Source: Arenicola marina (Eukaryota > Annelida > Polychaeta > Arenicolidae). Taken from it: 64,000 bases of DNA. Location of the stretch: NCBI GenBank assembly GCA_964019135.1, contig OZ025256.1, positions 17,119,911-17,183,910 on the forward strand. Reading direction: 5' to 3'. Position numbers and translations under genes: made by a program. Each line of letters opens with the position of its first letter. The stretch's first letter is position 1. This document shows, piece by piece, positions 58,890 to 64,000 of this stretch. The notes below the pieces were generated by a model. The model made no database searches. It was not told the origin of the DNA and saw nothing but the letters and a program-made list of their open reading frames with translations.

Positions 58890-59035
58890 AGGGATGTACC
58901 CAAAACAAATTGCAATAGTAATGAAACCTGTTTTTTCTCATTTCTTAGGTATCGAGGAGTAGTGTTTCCAAAATCTACCAAAATCTATTCATTGGAACAT
59001 ATTTTTAAGGGGGTGACTTACTTTACCCTATTAAC
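58890..59035 (+). repeat. Dispersed repeat, copy 1 (inverted partner at 61310-61455)
   Basis: Contains AACAAATTGCAATAGTAATG, CCTGTTTTTTCTCATT and AATCTACCAAAATCTATTCA then TTGGAACATATTTTT. The reverse complement of these blocks, in the same order, appears at 61310-61455. Confidence 0.85.
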
Positions 59036-59459
59036 CCCACAAGAAGCAACGTATTTGTACATAAACGAAATTACAGGAAGGCGAGAGAATTGTGACCTAC
59101 AATACCCATGTTTCCAGTTTGCGTGATAGAGAGTTATTTAAACTGCAAAATACAACAAACATAGATAAATTTATAAGGAATCTTTGCATTCGGAACCTCT
59201 TTTTCTGTTTTCCGACTGTCGATCGACACAGTGTATTTGCATGGCGAGCCGGATGGCCGGGTCTCAGGTTTGACAGACTTTTTCATACATAGTCCGATAT
59301 TCGCAATGCAATCGATCGTTGACGCGTTTCATCCTGATCACATGAATAAAATATGTATGTGGGAGGGGAAGGGGATGAGGTTAAATGACTTTTTTTTCCA
59401 CCACGACGATTAATATTGTATATTTCATTTCTGTCAATGTAAAATTTTATCGGTACAGA

Positions 59460-60530
59460 TGGTACTCAGCAGGATCCAAGGGGGGAGGGGTGGGGGCGGG
59501 GGTTAGGGGGCTTAAGTAGTTGGGAGAGGGGACATACTCTAAGTTAGGGGAGGCGAGACTGAGATAGTAGGAAGAGCAGACACTCCAAGTTTGGATGGTA
59601 CCCAAATTTATTGGAGGGAAGTTCGGGCGGTACCCCAAGTTAGGGGAGTGGAGACATTCAACATTCAGGTGATGCCGAAAGACAGGGGAGGGAAGACACT
59701 TCAATTGGGGCTCTGCCCCGAGCTAGGAGAAGGGGGGCACCTCAGGTTAGTGAGGGGACACACCCTAAGTTATGGAAGGGGAGACACCCTAAGTTAGGAG
59801 AGGAAAGACACCAAGAGTTGAGGTGTTAGCCGAAGTTTGGGCGTAGGTGGACTTTCAATATTCGGGTGGTACACCAAGATAGGGGAGGGGAGACATCCCA
59901 ATTTAGGGAAGGGGAGACACCCCAATTTAGGGGTGGTGCCCCAAGTGAACACCCAACCCCCGTTTTCAAATTCCTAGATCCGCCACCACTACATGGGGGT
60001 GGGGGGGGGGGGGGGCGCGCAAGTTCTGGCAAGTTTTAGTACCCCAAGTTTGGGTAGTACCCCAAGTTTGGGGAGGGGAGAGACCCCGAGATAGGGGTGG
60101 AACCACAAGTTTAGGAAGGAGAGAGACCCAAAGTTATGAAAGAGAAGACATGAGTTTTGACAGAAGAGGCACTCCAAGTTACGGGAGACATCCCAACTTA
60201 GGGGAGGAGAGACATCCCGACTTAGGGGAGGGGAGGCACCTCAGATTAGAGGAAGGGAGACACCATGCATTAGGAAAAGGGAAGCAACCCAATTGGGGTG
60301 GTACTCCAAGTTAGGAGATGGGAGACATCCCAATTTAAAGGAGGGGAAATACCCCAAAATAAGGGACGGGAGACACCTCAAGTATAGGTGGTGCTTCAAG
60401 TTTGGGGAGGGGAGATACCGCAAGTTAGGGGAAGGGTGACACTCAGGTTGGCGTGGTATCCTAAACTACGGGAACGTAGACACCATAAAATATGGAAGGG
60501 GACACACCATGTTGGGCGGGGGGGGAGGGG
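59460..60530. repeat. Degenerate minisatellite, CCAAGTTAGGGGAGGGGAGA-type units
   Basis: About 25-35 bp units with CCCCAAGTTAGGGGAGGGGA, GACACC and variants, strongly diverged. A G run occurs at 59997-60014. Read on the minus strand it gives Pro/Leu/Ser-rich open frames without domain character. Confidence 0.85.
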
Positions 60531-60571
60531 TGAAAGAAGGCATCGTGTTCCCTGATAACAAAAAATAAATT

Positions 60572-60790
60572 TCTTGATTCCCAGGTCACGATGAATTAAA
60601 ACGAGCACTCCCCGCATACAAAGGAAAAGGCGGATGCATGTTATAGCTTGGCGATTTGCTGATTCACCGTTATTTAATATTAAAATTCCCATTTCACGAT
60701 TAATTAAAATCCTTGATCACGACGGTCGCTTTCTACATCATTCCCAGTTCACAAAGAATTATTTTCATCATTCTTAGTTCAAGGTCAAAT
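60572..60790. mobile_element. Partial copy of the foldback-element arm
   Basis: CCCAGGTCACGATGAATTAA, TTGGCGATTTGCTGATTCAC, CGTTATTTAATATTAAAATT and TCCCAGTTCACAAAGAATTA parallel the left arm at 21362-21560. It is followed by a C run at 60829-60848. Confidence 0.65.
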
Positions 60791-60889
60791 GAAAAGCCTA
60801 TTCCCGAGGAACATAAATACCTCTCCTCCCCCCCCCCCCCCCCCCCCGATGTTGGGGGTGAGGCACACCTCATTTGCCTATAACGTTTC

Positions 60890-63500
60890 ACTTATTAAAA
60901 GTGAAACGTTGCAGATAGAGCCTCCCCAGTTGTTACCCTGCCTATCTAGACCGGCACGGTGGTAGATCTGCCCAAAGATAAAACGCGTATATAGTCGATT
61001 AAATTGTGGAAATCGGACAATTCATAGAAAAGTTACAGTCTGTCACACTTGAGACCCATCCGGCGCGCTATGCAAATGCACGGTGTCGATAGACAGCCGC
61101 AAAACCTGGGGAGGGTCCCCCATTAAAAAATATGTAGAAATTCTAATATTAAAGATATTTTATTGCTGTTTGTTGCATTTGGTAGATGAAATAACACTCC
61201 ATTACATATAGTACTGGTAGACTACGAAGGTCTAAATTCGTAGTAGGGGTCTCAATTACAAAGCTTTTCTGACACTTCGTGTAAGGTCAAATACGTGATC
61301 CATGCTGGTGTTTCGGGGGTAGGGTAAATTCCCCCCATAAAAAATATGTTCCAATGAATAGATTTTGGTAGATTGTGGAAATGATATTACCAGATACACA
61401 AGGAATGAGAAAAAACAGGCTTGATTACTATTGCAATTTGTTTCGGGTTGACCCCTGATTCTGCACAGGCTGCCCGGACTAATAGGGTGATGATGATGGT
61501 TATAATGTGGGGGTGATTATCGTCCTATTCGTGATGGTCACTCGAGCGTGACGTAGTCGGCGTCTCCATCGTGTGATTTGTGTGTGAAGGGAGCCAAGCT
61601 TAAGGTCCTCACCTTGGCCGACACATCGCTCAGTCCATCGTACCTCACCAAGTGAAATGAATGAAGGTCTCAAGGTTTGGGCGAACACCGAGTGCACTAC
61701 TATGTTTAGCAATTCTATTGATTATTAACTCGTTGCAATATATATATTTTTTTTTAGAATCGGAATTTTAGAAACTATCGAAGCAATATTTCGTCATTCG
61801 AGCCAACTGGAAAAATGTCGGGACGTGTAGTTACAGCGCTATCAGGCATAATAAGGTTAAACTATCTAGCGGTGTTCTCCCCCTGGCGTGTAACGTTATG
61901 TGGCATAGTAGGGTTAAAAAGGCCGGGCGTGACTGAGGGGGGGTCTTATCTAGTTAATGATTTGATTAAAGGCAAGGAGTCAGATTTCCGTCCGTCGAAT
62001 GAACTCAAGTCGGAAACTTAATGCTGTAAACTTAATCCTATGTACTTCACTAACAACTATTTATATATTAAAAGAATGAGTTTTGTAATCTTTACGAAGC
62101 GCCAGTTGGTTGAACGATTTTATCTTTGTTAGTTTTCTGTGGAAAGGGATGAGATAATGATGCCGGATAATCACCCATCCAGACCATTTCTCCCTGTCAA
62201 GGCCTGGAGTTTAGTGGTTTGTCGCTTTTCAAAGGTGATGGCTTTAGTTATTCGCTTGTGACAAACATTATCGGAATTACGCTACTCGGCTGTAGAATTG
62301 TGTGATTTTAGGCGAAACTTTTATTTAGCATGGGGAATATGCTTCTTTGGTGTTATTACTGACGGCAATATTCGTGTAGGGAATCGGACCCTGTCTGTAT
62401 TAGTCCTGTATTATTATAAATTGTAGAAGTAACCACTTTAAGCCGGCTTTACGGTTATTGTCTGCTATGGGGAGCTACGGAGACGTGTGTGCAGGATGAA
62501 GACACAGAACTATGTGTTTGCCTTTTGTGAGACTACTTGTCTTGGCAATGCTGATGGTGTTTAGATGCGGCGCGGAAAGCGGCAAAGCTGCATGTATCAC
62601 AGGAAGTGGCCTTTGGCGTTTGGCAGTTGTGCGTGTTTCCTTGGCGCGTCATTACGGTTTGATGTCGATCTGGTTGTCTAGTGGAGGAATATAAATGCAT
62701 TAATCACTTAATACAAGCAGACGGATAATGCGCAGTGCATCATGGGTAGGATAGCAGCACACCATTTTACCACAGGATCAGTCTTCCACACAAGGGGGCG
62801 CTCCTCGCTAAAAGAAGCGTTTGTAGAATTCATGTTTTAATTTAGTTTTTCACCGCTGCCATATCTTCCTCATATCGTATTTAACTCGTCCAAATAAAGC
62901 CTCGCGTACTCGCGGTATCTCGAAGCCAAAGTAACCAACTATCCTCCTCACCCCGACCAGTGGCCACCGTAAGAATGCTACTGATTGATTGTTCACTAAC
63001 ATTGTCGACGAACACCTCATTACTTCAACAATTTATATGGTGTTAGTAATTGTTGTGCGTTGTCAAGTGTCGGTTTATAATTGTCTCCTAGTTTTACTGT
63101 TGGATGCCTTTGTAGAAGAGGGAGAGAAAGTGTCTTTGGCATGACCTTTGTTTGACGTATGATATAATTATTGGACTGCCTGGGGATGGGAGACGTTTGA
63201 GATGACCATGTCACAATGACCATGACGTCATTAATGCAATACCACGCGACCAAGTGGTTTCTATGGTGAACGAACTTGCGAGGGTAACTGACTTCGGAAC
63301 GCCTAAAAGATGATTTGGCCTAGGGCTGTGCGACTTACGGGTGTCCAACTTTTGTTTGCACGCACAGCTTGAATTGTCAAAACAAATTAATAACGTCCCC
63401 TGTTGTTATTCCTCCGACTGTTCACCCCCGCCATTACGACAAGTAGAGACAGTCACGTGGAAAAACTAGGACATCAGGACCGACTGGGACCACAGTGCGA
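60890..63500. other. Unassigned 3' flank
   Basis: No supportable gene. It contains the inverted repeat copy listed at 61310 and otherwise unique sequence. Confidence 0.5.
61310..61455 (-). repeat. Dispersed repeat, copy 2 (minus orientation)
   Basis: The minus strand repeats the motifs of 58890-59035 with scattered substitutions. The two copies face each other across about 2.3 kb. Confidence 0.85.
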
Positions 63501-63509
63501 CGTGGGCAG

Positions 63510-63680
63510 ACCGATCACGTGGACTGACCGACCACCTGGACAGACCGACCACCTGGACAGACCGACCACCTGGACAGACCGACCACCTGGACAGACCGAC
63601 CACCTGGACAGACCGACCACATGGACAGACCGATCACGTGGGCAGACCGATCACGTGGACAAACCGACCACGTTGACAGC
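63510..63680. repeat. 17-bp minisatellite
   Basis: About ten units of CCTGGACAGACCGACCA, with later units CACGTGGACAGACCGAT. It leads directly into the palindrome at 63686-63741. Confidence 0.93.
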
Positions 63681-63685
63681 GACCA

Positions 63686-63741
63686 CTGGCGTCTTCGTGG
63701 ACAGACCGACCACGTGGTCGGCCTGTCCACGAAGACGCCAG
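63686..63741. repeat. 56-bp near-perfect palindrome
   Basis: Left arm CTGGCGTCTTCGTGGACAG and right arm CTGTCCACGAAGACGCCAG flank CCGACCACGTGGTCGG, centred on CACGTG. Only one base pair (A opposite C) does not match. Confidence 0.95.
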
Positions 63742-64000
63742 CGACGCGCAATGCCAAGGTCACAAAGTGTCACCGATACATATAACGTCACACGGTAATG
63801 CCAAGCAGAAAAACCCACCAAGCACGTATGGAATGGAATTGCAGGGTTAGATTTGCGCTGCCCACCTCGTTTTGAAATATCCGATCCTCGCCGAACCCCC
63901 CACCATATGCTACCTGCAATTCCCGAAATACGGGCTGTCGCCCCACCCCCACGCACCCACCCACCCAGTTCCGTTTACCACCTGGCGCCTGGCTACCCAC

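Noticed and set aside
63403-63798. Open frames with TDRPPGQ-type repeats on both strands
   Set aside because: The 17-bp array and its palindrome produce them. There is no start context, splice site or domain.

Overview
The window is eukaryotic genomic DNA from an animal, most likely an aquatic invertebrate. It has small GT-AG exons in long introns, tRNA-derived SINEs, many minisatellites, and an Argonaute protein close to vertebrate AGO1-4. I cannot name the phylum. The 200-N run at 54559-54758 is an assembly gap.

Layout. Bases 1-12 kb are almost gene-free and consist of three large tandem arrays: a purine-only array (1-4875), a 32-bp array (5325-6305) and a 34-bp array (8812-11870). A minus-strand gene at 17161-13962 encodes a protein with two tandem CARD (death-fold) domains on three phase-compatible exons; its 5' end was not found. 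From 18.7 to 22.2 kb there is repeat DNA, including a foldback element with a SINE nested inside it.

The main gene is an AGO-subfamily Argonaute on the plus strand, from the start codon at 22428 to a stop at 54910 or 58331. I could place 24 exon positions with matching splice phases. Their sum is 2934 nt, or 977 residues, with N, PAZ, MID and PIWI domains and the complete D-E-D-H slicer tetrad. Three exon positions are duplicated: 15a/15b and 16a/16b (linker L2 into MID), and two alternative last exons, 24b and 24c. Exons 16a and 16b are each 134 nt, so exactly one must be used to keep frame. Exons 2, 3 and 4 (N-terminal, collagen-like Pro/Gly) are frame-neutral cassettes. The locus could therefore encode a combinatorial set of Argonautes.

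The introns of this gene carry unusual minisatellites. Two introns begin with repeated copies of their own exon-intron junction (after exons 7 and 20). The acceptor of exon 20 lies in the last unit of an 81-bp minisatellite. The exon 9 donor is followed at once by a 25-bp array with CACGTG in most units. Another intron holds about 36 tandem 72-73 bp tRNA-like units (42797-45460) that look like the amplified head of a local SINE.

The sequence on both sides of the N gap is the same ~500 bp, so the apparent third copy of the last exon (24a, frameshifted) is most likely an assembly artefact. From 58.5 kb to the end I see only repeats, two near-perfect palindromes and no supportable gene.
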